Shown here piece after piece: positions 13,730-23,170 of a stretch of DNA of 64,000 nucleotides. The notes beneath the pieces were generated by a model. The model searched no databases, was not told the DNA's origin, and saw nothing but the letters and a program-made list of their open reading frames with translations. The position numbers and the translations under genes are program-made. Position 1 is the stretch's first letter, and the number at the start of each line of letters is the position of its first letter. This stretch comes from Dolomedes plantarius (lineage: Eukaryota; Arthropoda; Arachnida; Araneae; Dolomedidae), in contig OU015490.1 of the NCBI GenBank assembly GCA_907164885.2, positions 221,820,727 through 221,884,726 of the forward strand. Direction: 5' to 3'.

Positions 13730-14256
13730 AAAAAAAATTAGGTAACTGAGGTCTGAACGGCTTCAGTTAACTAATTGAAAACGCGTGCTGGTCTGACTTT
13801 TTACATAATGGGTGGCAAAGCCAAAAAACCTTCCACACGTTGTGTGGGGGAAAAACGCCACTACCATTTTACAAAATTAACCCCGAAGGGTCCAGGTGAC
13901 ACCATCACACAGTGGATTTGCAGAGTTGCGGATACTGGGCTGGCCAACGGCGCCCTAAAAAACTTATTTTAGTTAAAATTGTCAACACAATTGCACAGCA
14001 TGACATTTCTTGACTGTTTGTATCTGCTCTCCCCCAATTTATAATGCACATGTGTCATGATTTGTGAAGTTAGTACATTAGTGGTTAATTGGTATATTGT
14101 GCAGTATGTATTTTTTTCCTAGTCACTACATGTCCCCTTCAAAAATTTATAAAACAACAGTATGCCGTATTTTTTTTCAGTGGCTCACACCTTCCCCTCA
14201 AAATGTTTACACAGTATATACACTGGGGAATTTCAAACCAATTTGGTTCGGTTTTA

Positions 14257-16278
14257 TTAAAGGGTGGGAGTTAGAATAAGAAAGTTGATACAAGACTTGT
14301 TCCTCATGAATGCAGCAACTTCCTTGCACCAGTCTGTCCAATCCGTGGAACCTCTCTTGACGGTCGCAGTCCTAGTAAAGGGGTTCGTTGACCGTGTGGG
14401 AATCCTTCGTGCAGCAGTTCGTTGGTCCTGAGGCGCTGGTCCGGCTTGACGATGGACAGGAAGTCTCTTGGGAGGAGGCCAACCTTGCTGGGCGGCAGAA
14501 ATCTTCCGTTTCCTGTACTTATGCAAAGGAACTTTAAAATTGTCATTCTTCCTTTTGATAACCTTGTGTACCTTATCAGCGACGCATTCATCCTTTGATG
14601 GAGTTTTTGTAGTGCACACTTTACCTTTCTTCGTACTTTTGCTTGTATCGGTATTAAATTTTAATGCAGATTCTATTTTGTCAAATTTATACGCCGCACC
14701 AACGTGTTTAGTTACTGGCTTTATCTCTCTACTTGTGTCATGTTTTTCAACAAACTGACTCTGTTTTTGGTATTGGTGCTTATGCGACTTCTTGTTTACC
14801 GCCTTAATTACTTCAGTATTAGCAGTTTTAATGCTGGAACCTGAAGGCGCTTTTTCACGTTTTTTATCCCCCTTAACTTTAGTTTTATCCTCTTTTGACG
14901 AAAAAGTCTCTTTGAAACTTGCGATATCAGAATCGTTATCATTTAAATTCTTTAACACTGTTTCAGTTTTAGGAAGATTAAGCTTTTCGTACTGGTGCGT
15001 TTTAATACAACCTGAGTCTATAACTTCCGAAGCATCAGCTAAACTACTTACATTATAACTCTGTGTCAACTTTTCATCCTGATTCTCAGTCTGGTTTTCA
15101 TGTACTTTATTTAAAACCATATTATCAACTTGGCCTACAGCATCCTCATTCGGATGGAAACTTGAAATAATATCATCATTACCTAGCGAGTTCCTACTAT
15201 CGTTTAAAGAATTTTTATTGTCGTCAACTAATAAGTATTCACTAACTTCCGTAACGCATACTTCGTCATCTACTAAATTTCCTTCATTAACAGATGTGTG
15301 AATATCATCTAAAATATGAGGTATAGCATTAATACAAGTGTCCGATGATTTATTTTCGAAACCACTAGCATTAGTATCGGCACTATTTTCAGAAATTTGT
15401 ACTGGAATTACCGCATCATTCCAGCTAGACTCACTTTCTTTATAAGCCACTAAAATACCCTGACTTTCACTATTCTCAAAATAATGATTACTACTCGGAC
15501 AAAATAATACATTTGACCACACAGTTTCAACAGGTTGAACCATATCATGTAAATCAACTTGCCAGTGCGAGTAAGGTGCTTCCATATTATTTACTTTAAG
15601 AGCACTAATTTCATTATAACGCCATGCACTTCTATTATTTTGCCTGCGGTACTGCTTACGCTGCTGGTTTGAAACTCGCGAAAAATTTTGGCGCGGCTGT
15701 ATAAAACTTCTCGTACCTGAATGACGGTGAGGGGTAGCGAAGAAATGTCTATTGTCATATTTAGCTAAAGCTTGAAGGAGGGTAACCTTGCTTGTAATTG
15801 TTTGATTATCTAAAAAATCTTGAACACTTGGCTTCAAACGTTGGATAACTATTTTTAAGATTACCGCTTCCGTTACCCCTTCTAAATATTCCTCACACTT
15901 GGAAATCTTTTCTGTAGCAAAATCTAACGCAGACTGACCTTCACGTTGCCTTAGCGAATAAATTTCCGCTTCAATTTCACTTTGATTAAAGGTCTTTGGA
16001 AAAACGCTAAGAAATTGTTGCTTGAATGACGAATAGTCAAAAATCAGATTACTGCTTTTCATACACGTGTACCACTGATATCCACTACCTCTTAAAGCGG
16101 CTAGAGCAATTTTAAGTTTATCCCCCTCTGGGGTGCATTGTTGCTGAAAGTAATGCTCAATTTTCTTTAGGAATTGGCTTGAGAGGCCGCCATTGAAGGT
16201 GGCTTCGAATGGCGCAAAATGCTGAACCATAATTACCCGAGGGAAATTTCCAGCAGGATTTTGTTCTACAACACTCAT
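14257..16278 (-). CDS. gag: Gag-like polyprotein, 673 codons, no pol
   Basis: Intact ORF starting at an ATG 122-124 nt downstream of the primer-binding site on the minus strand. Residues about 15-180 look like a retrotransposon Gag capsid domain: FNGGLSSQFLKKIEHYF, WYTCMKSS, a YSSFKQQFLSVF block, and the SLRQREGQSALDFATEKI and RLKPSVQDFL helices. Residues about 185-225 are Arg/Gln-rich (QQRKQYRRQNNRSAWRY), which could serve as the nucleic-acid-binding part because no CCHC zinc knuckle is present. Residues about 235-460 are acidic and Ser/Asn-rich, probably disordered. Residues about 460-600 are Lys-rich. The tail is Pro/Arg-rich and ends with a WTDWCKEVAAFM block. This is much longer than a plain Gag, and the tail may be the 3' end of a lost pol or accessory ORF fused by deletion (inference). 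An uninterrupted frame plus near-identical LTRs argues for recent activity in trans. Confidence 0.8.
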   Translation of the reverse strand: MSVVEQNPAGNFPRVIMVQHFAPFEATFNGGLSSQFLKKIEHYFQQQCTPEGDKLKIALAALRGSGYQWYTCMKSSNLIFDYSSFKQQFLSVFPKTFNQSEIEAEIYSLRQREGQSALDFATEKISKCEEYLEGVTEAVILKIVIQRLKPSVQDFLDNQTITSKVTLLQALAKYDNRHFFATPHRHSGTRSFIQPRQNFSRVSNQQRKQYRRQNNRSAWRYNEISALKVNNMEAPYSHWQVDLHDMVQPVETVWSNVLFCPSSNHYFENSESQGILVAYKESESSWNDAVIPVQISENSADTNASGFENKSSDTCINAIPHILDDIHTSVNEGNLVDDEVCVTEVSEYLLVDDNKNSLNDSRNSLGNDDIISSFHPNEDAVGQVDNMVLNKVHENQTENQDEKLTQSYNVSSLADASEVIDSGCIKTHQYEKLNLPKTETVLKNLNDNDSDIASFKETFSSKEDKTKVKGDKKREKAPSGSSIKTANTEVIKAVNKKSHKHQYQKQSQFVEKHDTSREIKPVTKHVGAAYKFDKIESALKFNTDTSKSTKKGKVCTTKTPSKDECVADKVHKVIKRKNDNFKVPLHKYRKRKISAAQQGWPPPKRLPVHRQAGPAPQDQRTAARRIPTRSTNPFTRTATVKRGSTDWTDWCKEVAAFMRNKSCINFLILTPTL

Positions 16279-16400
16279 TTTTTAAATAGTATATAAGTAC
16301 TTGCAACAATTTTATCAAAATAAGTACACAGTACACAGTTTTTAATTTCAATTATGTTGTTCGTTACAAATGTAACGCTAACTACCAGGGTATATATATC

Positions 16401-16411
16401 TTCGGGCGCCA
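16401..16411 (-). other. Primer-binding site (Lys-tRNA type)
   Basis: TGGCGCCCGAA on the minus strand starts one base after the 5' LTR end. Lysine tRNA 3' ends read ...TTCGGGCGCCA, so eleven bases can pair. The match ends there (the next bases are GATAT). Confidence 0.8.
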
Positions 16412-16412
16412 G

Positions 16413-16846
16413 TATAGAGATCTATGCTCACTTCTACCCAGACTTGGGTGTATATAATTTGAAGTGGCACTCTATTTGAATTTGAAGCAAACACAGTTTA
16501 TACATGAAACAATGTTTATTGAATTCGTTACACATATAATTGGCTTTTACAGCAATAAGCATGCGTACTACTTGTACGGAATGTATAAACACAGCTTTCA
16601 AGAACAATATATTTTTATACTCACGAACAGTAAGTCAAACCAGCAGTACTGCCACGTAAACTTCTGGCCCGCTAAGCACTAGCGCAGGATAACACCTTTT
16701 CAACCTTAACAACCGCCCCTTTTCATTAATGACGCTGCGTGGTATTTATACTAAGCGCGTATGCCGAAATTAGCATATCTAAAGCAGCTTCTTTAATTCA
16801 CTCAAAAGTTCGATTCTTGTGAATCGAATCTTGTGTATACCTTACA
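16413..16846 (-). repeat. 5' LTR of the Gag-only element
   Basis: 434 bp, about 99% identical to the 3' LTR. It starts TGTAAGG on the minus strand. The TATAAATA box (complement 16743-16750) lies about 100 bp into U3 and AATAAA (complement 16515-16520) downstream. Confidence 0.93.
16743..16750 (-). promoter_or_regulatory. TATA box of the 5' LTR
   Basis: TATAAATA on the minus strand. It is conserved in the 3' LTR and in the diverged solo LTR at 61294-61301, which supports it as the core promoter of the family. Confidence 0.7.
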
Positions 16847-16957
16847 ATTATTTTGATAAATACTGTGTAGAAAAATAAATAAATGAATGCATATATATGT
16901 ATATATATTTCAAACTGATTACTAATCAGTGATTAGTCTTATTGTAACTGATTTGTC

Positions 16958-17002
16958 AGAACGCCTGTTCTGACTGGTCTACCTAGTCAGAGCAGACGTT
17001 CT
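16958..17002. repeat. Hairpin-forming inverted repeat inside E4
   Basis: Arms AGAACGCCTGTTCTGACT and AGTCAGAGCAGACGTTCT pair with two mismatches around a spacer of about 9 bp. Confidence 0.75.
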
Positions 17003-17167
17003 AATATAGACTGGTCTAGGTGCGCGGTGGTTCAAAAATGGAAGCTAAACTAAAGCTACATTTTTAAAAATTTTTACAGAGTATGTTCCTAATAACAATA
17101 TTTCTTCAAATATAAAGTTTTGTCCTCTCCAAAAATTTTTTTCATAAAGTGCCCCTGAAGGGGTTAA

Positions 17168-17384
17168 ACGATATATCTCAAAGCTTCCTTGAGGCGTTTT
17201 GAAGGTTATAAACATGGCTAAGCCCATTACAGTCCTTATTTTAAATTTATAGTTTTTCAAATTTACATAGGGCAGAACTATCGTATGGAACTCGATAATT
17301 CATGAAAGGAGAAATGCTTTACTCAGGTGTCTCTCACTGATAGGATATATTTATTCATGGTGTGTTTATTAGGACGATATATAA
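17168..17384 (+). repeat. Host tandem segment, copy 1, right part
   Basis: ATTTATAGTTTTTCAAATTT and CTATCGTATGGAACTCGATAA align to 19235-19280 plus 19569-19690 (copy 2) and 20700-20830 (copy 3). Confidence 0.6.
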
Positions 17385-18110
17385 GGGTTTCCCAAATAAA
17401 AAGTGGACAAGTTAAATGAAAAGAATATCTTTGTTGGAAATCAAAAGAAATCGCGTTGGGCGGTGTAACGCAGGTCCCATCGTTTCGGCAGCAGCGCTAT
17501 GCCTTTTCTGTGGAAAGATCGTGTTTGATTCTTGAGGAAATCCTGCACAGCTACCTTTCCTTCATCATCCGAATGGAAACCTTTTCCCTTGTAATGCTCT
17601 CTTAAGTGGCCCAAAGATGTGGAAGTCACAGGGTGACAAATCCGGACTATACGGTGGCTATTCCAACACTTCTCAACGGAATATGTTTAAGGTAGTCTGA
17701 ATTTCACGGAAGACGTGTGGGCGGGCATTGTCATGGAGAAGGAACACTTGAGGTGCGAGAAGGCCTGGCTGTTTGCATTTGATTGCTTTCCGTAGTATTG
17801 TCAGAGTACTGCAGTTGTGTGCCGTCTGTGGATGTCCGCATTACGCTCACCCTCCTCAACTAGACACTATACTACCGCGCGTTGTTCCGATTTGGCCGCA
17901 TCAATGTATAGCACGACTTTACTTTCGATCAATTTCCTCTACCGCAAACAGGTTTTACTGTTGAACGTCGTATAAATACCTACTGCCGTTACCGTTGTTC
18001 TATTATTGTTGAATACCTACTACCATCCTTTATATCCCTGTTCGGTGGTGCTGCTGTAGCTGCAGTCATTCTGACGGAATCGCACAAGTCCACTTTTCAT
18101 TTGGGCACCC
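17385..18110 (-). mobile_element. Internally deleted mariner-like element
   Basis: Terminal inverted repeats GGGTTTCCCAAATAAAAAG and GGGTGCCCAAATGAAAAG, followed on both sides by TGGAC. The enclosed 726 bp is too short for a full transposase and holds only its C-terminal part on the minus strand. The target duplication could not be resolved. Confidence 0.7.
17441..17760 (-). pseudogene. Mariner/IS630-type transposase, C-terminal fragment
   Basis: Reading shifted frames on the minus strand gives the DDE-domain end: HDNARPHV-like, PPYSPDLSPCDFHIFG-like, then FHSDDEGKVAVQDFLKNQ and LLPKRWDL before the stop at 17441. This block order is typical of Tc1/mariner transposases near their third catalytic acidic residue (PDLSPCD). 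A frameshift separates the PDLSPCD block from the last 62 codons. The N-terminal DNA-binding part and first catalytic Asp are missing. Confidence 0.75.
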
Positions 18111-18119
18111 CTCATAGTA

Positions 18120-18480
18120 ACATGAGCCCTAAGTAGCCTAGTGGTAGCGCGACGTCTCTCGGTTGCTGTACGCGTAATACTCGGCTCGAATCTTGACAAG
18201 CGCCATTAAGTTTCTCCGTGTCGAGGCCGGATATAGGCCCATTAAATCCATAGACGGAACGTCTCTCTTTGAGGTGGGAGAAGTTATGATCTCCTCCCCC
18301 CCCAAATATCCACCCTTGGGGTGCTCGGCCAAAATTGAGGTGGACCAAGCGAAAACGTACACCGATCCTTGTAGTGCTATTGTAACCCAGAGCCGCACTG
18401 CTCAACCCTCAAATCCTATATGGACCTGGTGGGAGCACTTCCGGCCAAGAGGAATTATCAAGGATAACAAAAACAACAGT
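18120..18480 (+). mobile_element. tRNA-derived SINE
   Basis: Begins with a tRNA-like head: A box TAGCCTAGTGG at 18135 and B box GGCTCGAATC at 18183, roughly 50 bp apart, as in an RNA polymerase III promoter. A GC-richer tRNA-unrelated body follows to about 18480. It abuts the mariner-like element. Confidence 0.6.
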
Positions 18481-18539
18481 ATATAGTAAAATTAACCAAA
18501 ACAGGTAGTTTGTGTTATTAGTGTTTTGTTTTTCTTTTA

Positions 18540-18708
18540 GTGCCACAATTTTCTATAGCATGGTTGAACCTTAAATTGAAAATACGAAGAAATAAGCGTT
18601 CATTTTCAACAATATAACCCACAGTTCGTTTACCAATGTGATTTAAAGTTAACAAAATAAAGTCAACAAACCAAATTATTATAGAGTGCCATAAGCCACA
18701 TTATTATA
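18540..18708 (+). repeat. Host tandem segment, copy 2, first part
   Basis: CACAATTTTCTATAGCATGG and TTGAACCTTAAATTGAAAAT align to copy 1. The part just before the solo LTR contains ATTATTATAGAGT twice, and the same word recurs just after the LTR. Confidence 0.5.
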
Positions 18709-18713
18709 GAGTT

Positions 18714-19209
18714 TGTCGTGTCTGCCACGCCAACCCCTTGTGTTTTGTCCCTGTACTTTCCTCTCAAGAAAGCAGGGGGTAGGGCAATGACCCCGGCTTG
18801 ATAAGGGATTTCGAGTTGTTGACGGTGCCCCGGCAGAAGTTAGGGGGACGTCGGAGTGAGTGCTTTCGCCCACGCGAAAGAGGCGTGTGGTTTTGTTTTA
18901 GTCTGCGGTTGTTGGCTCTAGAGAGGACCGGCAGACGAATACAGTGCGTGGGTGTATTGAGACCCCGAAGACGCACTAGGTCTTTGTTAGATAACAGTCA
19001 TTGGGAGATGACTAAAATAGTTAATTGACTGTATAATACTGTAAATAAGCTTGTGGACAGCGGCGTTTGTGCCTGCAAAAGAAATAAAAACTTTTGAATA
19101 TTCACTGGTATGATACTGAACTTTCTACTGTGAAAATTTATTTGTGTATCATTGAAAACGTCTTGACAAACGAACCAAAGTGAACCCGTAGAAGTGAAGG
19201 GGTTCGACA
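18714..19209 (+). mobile_element. Solo LTR (496 bp) with 5-bp target duplication
   Basis: Starts TGTCGTGTC and ends TTCGACA, flanked by GAGTT at 18709-18713 and 19210-19214. It contains TATAATACTG near 19031 and AATAAA at 19083-19088, so the sense strand is plus. It is GC-richer than its surroundings. Family not assigned (copia or BEL/Pao are possible). It is unrelated to the Gag-element LTR. Confidence 0.75.
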
Positions 19210-19279
19210 GAGTTAAACAAGCCAAATTATTATAGAGTGATAAATTTTGAAATTTCTTTAGACAGAGCTATCGTATGGT

Positions 19280-19568
19280 GTTGGTTGGTTGGTTGTAGTG
19301 TCCATGGATAGTCAAGCTAGATGACACTGTGGACGGTCCACACAGCCTCAGCTATCTGGAGGCAATAAAATTTCGATACCACAATCTATTGCGCTATCCA
19401 TGGACAAAAAAGGAAGGCAATGCCTGGAGAGGTTGGACTTCTGCTTGATGGTCTGCGGAAGGGGACTTATTTCCCTTCTACCACCCAAAGGAAAACCAAA
19501 GGAAAACCAAATGAGGCATCCGCCACTTGAGGACGCGCCCTGTATGTGTTACAGGCTTCCTCGAGGTT
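19280..19568 (-). mobile_element. Retroposed non-LTR insert with 10-bp target duplication
   Basis: Flanked by ATCGTATGGT at 19270-19279 and 19569-19578. Read on the minus strand the insert ends in an (AACC)n-like tail, ACAACCAACCAACCAAC, as expected for target-primed reverse transcription. No protein motif or tRNA head was recognised. It could be a 5'-truncated LINE or a SINE. Homologous host copies at 17280 and 20745 lack it. Confidence 0.7.
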
Positions 19569-19695
19569 ATCGTATGGTATATTTGCTAATTTATGAAATT
19601 ATACGTAATATATCACATAGTTTTCCTTCGAAATATGAGACATTTAATTATAATATATTTATAAGTGAAATATAGTAGCATGTTCGAGTATAATA
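19569..19695 (+). repeat. Host tandem segment, copy 2, last part
   Basis: GGTATATTTGCTAATTTATG and ATATAGTAGCA align to copy 3 (20748-20855). Confidence 0.5.
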
Positions 19696-20547
19696 TAGGT
19701 AGCCTTCCTACAGCACGACATCTTACAACACGGTTTCGCTCTAACACGATAGGATAAATTACGGAAACACTCGTATAACACTGCAACCTGTAACACGGTT
19801 TCGCTCCAATACGATAAAAAAATTGCGAAAACCTTTGTACAACACTGTACTTCTATAGCACTAGATGGCATGATTTTTGTTTAGCACATTTAAAACCTAA
19901 ATTACCATAAAATAATGACTCGAAGGAATAATGAACTATACTGGCTTTACATGGGAATGTAAAAAAAAATTATAATTTATTCATTTATAACTCTATAAAA
20001 TTACAAGAAGGCCTAAGCTTAGCTGAAAATATTGAATAATTTTTCCTGGATGCAGATCTTTCCACTGAAAGAAGCCGAAAATTCAAAAGGGAACTGCAAA
20101 ATTGTCTATCTCCCTACAGTGAATCTACAATGACCTTGTAAGAACCAGTAAATAAGCCAAAATTACATATTTTTAAAGAGGATAGAAGGTGTAAAAAAGT
20201 CTAAATGAAGAAAAAGTTTCTGGAAGTGAAGGTGATATCGTTCAATCGAAAAAACGTTCTCGTTTGATTATACTGAGCAGTGATGAGGAAGAAATTTATT
20301 AAATTAAGGTCGCATTAAGTGAAAATAATATTTTTTTGTTTCTTTTCGTTTTGTGTTATACATACATTTATATTTTTAATAAAAATTAGTTGTTTATATG
20401 GAATTTTTAAAAAAAATATTTGTTTTTAATAAGTTTTCAGAATGTAACCCCCCTTTTTTGAACTGTCTCTGGGTCTCATATAACACGGTTTCACACAACA
20501 CGGCATTTTCTAGGAACCTACTACCGTGTTATAGGAAGGGTTACCTG
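19696..20547 (+). mobile_element. Tigger/pogo-like element remnant
   Basis: Ends read TAGGTAGCCTTCCTACAGCACG and, inverted, CAGGTAACCCTTCCTATAACACG, with TA at both outer sides. Internal repeats of the AACACGGTTTCGCT type near 19725, 19795 and 20480 are typical of pogo/Tigger ends. It contains a transposase tail. Confidence 0.65.
20012..20301 (+). pseudogene. Tigger-like transposase C-terminal tail
   Basis: Frames give LSLAENIE, a stop, then FFLDADLSTERSRKFKRELQ and NCLSPYSE. After further frameshifts come SEGDIVQSKKRSRLIILSSD and EEEIY before a stop. An acidic/basic tail after the DDE domain fits pogo-group transposases. The catalytic domain is absent. Confidence 0.5.
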
Positions 20548-20860
20548 TACTTCACTTTCGGTACTTTGGTTTTCTGGAACACAGCAGAAACTGAAATCCA
20601 GAAAGAAGGGACATTATATTTTCTCAATTGAAACTATATCCCTCGCACTCTCCTTCTTACATTTAAAGTGATTGTAATAATCCAGCCTACAAGAGCAACT
20701 ATTTTAGATTTATAGTTTGTCAAATATTGTACAATACATAATAATAGTGTGGTATTCGATGATCTAGGAAATTATGAGGCGTACTTAATGATTTTCCCCT
20801 TATTGATTTGAGAAATTTACTTATACTGTATTTTTAGGAACATATAGTAGCACAAACTTA
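20548..20860 (+). repeat. Host tandem segment, copy 3
   Basis: This uninterrupted copy runs from GTTTTCTGGAACACAG through TTTATAGTTTGTCAAATATT to ATATAGTAGCAC. The position equivalent to the E4 insertion is near 20628 (CAATTGAAACTATATCCCTC against TTTAAACGATATATCTC). Confidence 0.6.
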
Positions 20861-22156
20861 AAAAGCAGTAACTTTTCACTTTAAATATCAGTTGTCTTAA
20901 CCACGATAAATCAAGTCATCGAAAATGTTACGAAATACGTTTTTAACATTCAAACAATATCGGTCGTATTTTCCAAGTAATGTGTCAGATCATATGGAAT
21001 TTTATGAGCTAATAATTCCTAGTATAAGTTCTGCAAAAGAATGTATAACACGGACTTAAATTTTTATTGTAGATGGATGTCTATCGTAGCATTACAGACT
21101 TCTGCCAAAGGGTGTGTTTGACACAACTTAATCATTTTCTTCCTATCTAAATTAGATAAATCCTATCTAAATTAGATAAATCTTGGAAAACACGTTCTTT
21201 GTTCTATTGTTGGTTCGATTGGCTAACACTGGTAAGTAATCAGTAAAAATTTACAAAAAATATACCTATAGAATCAGTAGCCTCCAGCGTATATGTTGGA
21301 TATGTAGTTCTATAGAACCTATGAGAGAGGGACGATAACTAGGTGAACAAATGGTACATTACGTTATACCTATCGTTGTATAAAAGACCCCTCATATCAG
21401 TCTATTATTAATGCCATTTTTAAACGATAAATGCAATTAAAAATTTTAACAATAAAATTGAATGAAATTCAATGAAATTCAATTGATTTTCCATTTAATT
21501 CAATGAAATTGAATGAATTTTAATAATGAAATTGCAATTAATTCGCAATTTTAATGATGAAAGGCAAATTTAATGCCAGAAAAATAAAAATTAATTCTTT
21601 ATTAATCTTGAGTGTTAAATTGCATTTAGGATAGTCTATGGAACATATATTAACACTTCTCAGCCTACCGACGATTATGAGGATTTAAAAAACAAAAAAG
21701 TAATGCAAACTAAACACTGAACATAAAGTTAATAAATTAATTGTAAATAAGGAAGATAATTTTAATGTCGGAAAGTTGTAAGAGGATATTAAATTTTAGT
21801 TCCTCCCAAAACACTATTTTAATACATCTAAACATCTTCATTGTGCACTAACCCGAATGAATTCGCTCACCTCAGATTTAAGCAATGGAGAAATGTTTTT
21901 TACTATTTACAGCTACTTAAATATTAATAATCCAATAAAAATGGTGTTTTCAGATAGCCCGAACTTTTCTGCATCTTACAACAGGATTCATTTTATAAAT
22001 TTTGTCCACCAAAGGAAGTTATGAGCATTTAAAACACACTATACCAGATTTTTCCCCAGAATAACTTAAATTTTAAAATATTATTTGCATGTTTTTTAAA
22101 AAAACGAAAAATGCCTCAAGGTGTAAAATTTCTTTTTCTATTACGGAATACAATTT
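20861..22156. other. Non-coding; small tandem repeats
   Basis: A 20-bp tandem duplication TCCTATCTAAATTAGATAAA lies at 21143-21182 and degenerate GAATGAAATT repeats at 21455-21525. No gene recognised. Confidence 0.5.
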
Positions 22157-23170
22157 TTAACCCGCGAGAACTCGCACCGGGTTTGACATACCCAATCCAT
22201 TTTCATTCAATGTTTTTGTTATCTTCTTCTTATCGGATTAGGCCGAAATTTCGTGTAGCTGTATTCAAGGTCACATTCTTTCAGCGAGGTAAAAACTAAG
22301 TCTGCTCAATAAATAGATTTTGAGAAAAATTTTTCGATGGGTATGTCATACCCGTGGGAGTCCTCTCGTCAGTCAGAGTTTTCCCAATTTCTGTCAGTTT
22401 AGTGCATCAAGGCGCGATTTTTGAATTACAACGAGGAAATAAAACAATTGCGACACCTTTTAGAGACTGTTTCTAGTGATAATGAAGCTTTATCCGAAGA
22501 TAATGATGCCTCTGAGGATGGAGAATACTGTAGCAGTCACGATTCTTCTACTGAAATTGAGACAGAAACCGAAGATAAAGGTTCACTGTCGACAGCCGAT
22601 TTTTATATTGGTAAAGATAAAATTACAAAATGGCTGAAGAAAAAATACCGGCAAAATGTTAGAAAGCCTTCAAGGAACGTAATTATCAAGCTTCCAGGTA
22701 ATACAAATTATTCAAAAGATTTCGCTTCTGCCGTAGATGCATGGAATGTTCTCTTCAATAGCAACATGCTAAATATGATGGTGCCTCAAACAAAAACAAC
22801 TTATTCAAGCCCTTCAATGGAACTGGAAATCACTAATAGTGAACCGCCTGCAAAAAAACTGAAGACAAAATATAAGCGATGTTAAATTTGCCCAAGTAAT
22901 AAGGACTGAAAAACAAAGTTTATGTGCCAAAAATGGGGAAAATGTTTGTGTTGAATATCAGTATGTAGTTTGTAAAAATTGTCTATAAAAATGTAAGTAT
23001 TATTAAAATTCACTAAAAATCTTTAATTTATTATGTTATGTTGTTTAGTTACGTAAGGTTTGCATATAAACAATATAAATTGATATTTAAATAGCAGAAA
23101 TGAACTAGGGTATGAGATACCCGGCGCGAGTTCTTGTGTTCGAAATTGGGCGCGATTGCTCTCGGGTTAA
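22157..23170 (+). mobile_element. piggyBac-like element E2, internally deleted
   Basis: Bounded by TTAA at 22157-22160 and 23167-23170; termini CCCGCGAGAACTCGC and CCCGAGAGCAATCGCGCCC. Palindromes GGGTTTGACATACCC (22179-22193), GGGTATGTCATACCC (22339-22353) and GGGTATGAGATACCC (23108-23122). The 1006-bp interior holds only the joined N- and C-terminal ends of a transposase. Confidence 0.85.
22421..22987 (+). pseudogene. piggyBac transposase with most of the catalytic domain deleted
   Basis: An open frame of 154 codons runs from 22421 to 22885, but its first codon is TTG, so an ATG start is missing. Residues 20-60 are acidic (Ser/Glu/Asp), as in piggyBac N-termini. FYIGKDKITKWLKKKY and IIKLPG, then DAWNVLFNSNMLNMMV, match the region just before the DDE core. 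The frame then jumps to SEPPAKKLKTKYKRC. Beyond the stop it continues with the zinc-binding tail (ICPSNKD, FMCQK, GKCLC) carrying stops. The core with the catalytic Asp residues is lost. A truncated DNA-binding protein is imaginable, but the missing start argues against it. Confidence 0.75.

Larger units (their letters stand above)
13279..16846 (-). mobile_element. Young Gag-only LTR retrotransposon
   Basis: The element reads on the minus strand. LTRs lie at 16413-16846 (5') and 13279-13714 (3'). They differ by about three substitutions and two single-base indels over 434 bp. A 4-bp target duplication, ATTA, lies at 13275-13278 and 16847-16850. A primer-binding site abuts the 5' LTR and a polypurine tract abuts the 3' LTR. 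The 2.7-kb interior holds one long ORF (14257-16278), Gag-like at its N terminus, and about 540 bp of untranslated sequence. No protease, reverse transcriptase, RNase H or integrase motif was seen. It resembles the gag-carrying non-autonomous class called TR-GAG in plants. It must rely on enzymes from another element. Confidence 0.88.

Noticed and set aside
13875..13895. TTAACCCCGAAGGGTCC as another element terminus
   Set aside because: It lies inside the young LTR element with no partner end or palindrome; probably chance.
13775..13972. 65-codon plus-strand ORF (MKTRAGLTFYIMGGKAKK...) inside the LTR element
   Set aside because: It is antisense to the element, lies in its 3' untranslated part and shows no recognised motif.
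14468..15058. Plus-strand frames of 88-96 codons over the gag ORF
   Set aside because: Shadows of the minus-strand 673-codon ORF.
18112..18486. Overlapping 86- and 97-codon frames as a host gene
   Set aside because: They overlap on both strands over a GC-richer SINE body and show no conserved motif.
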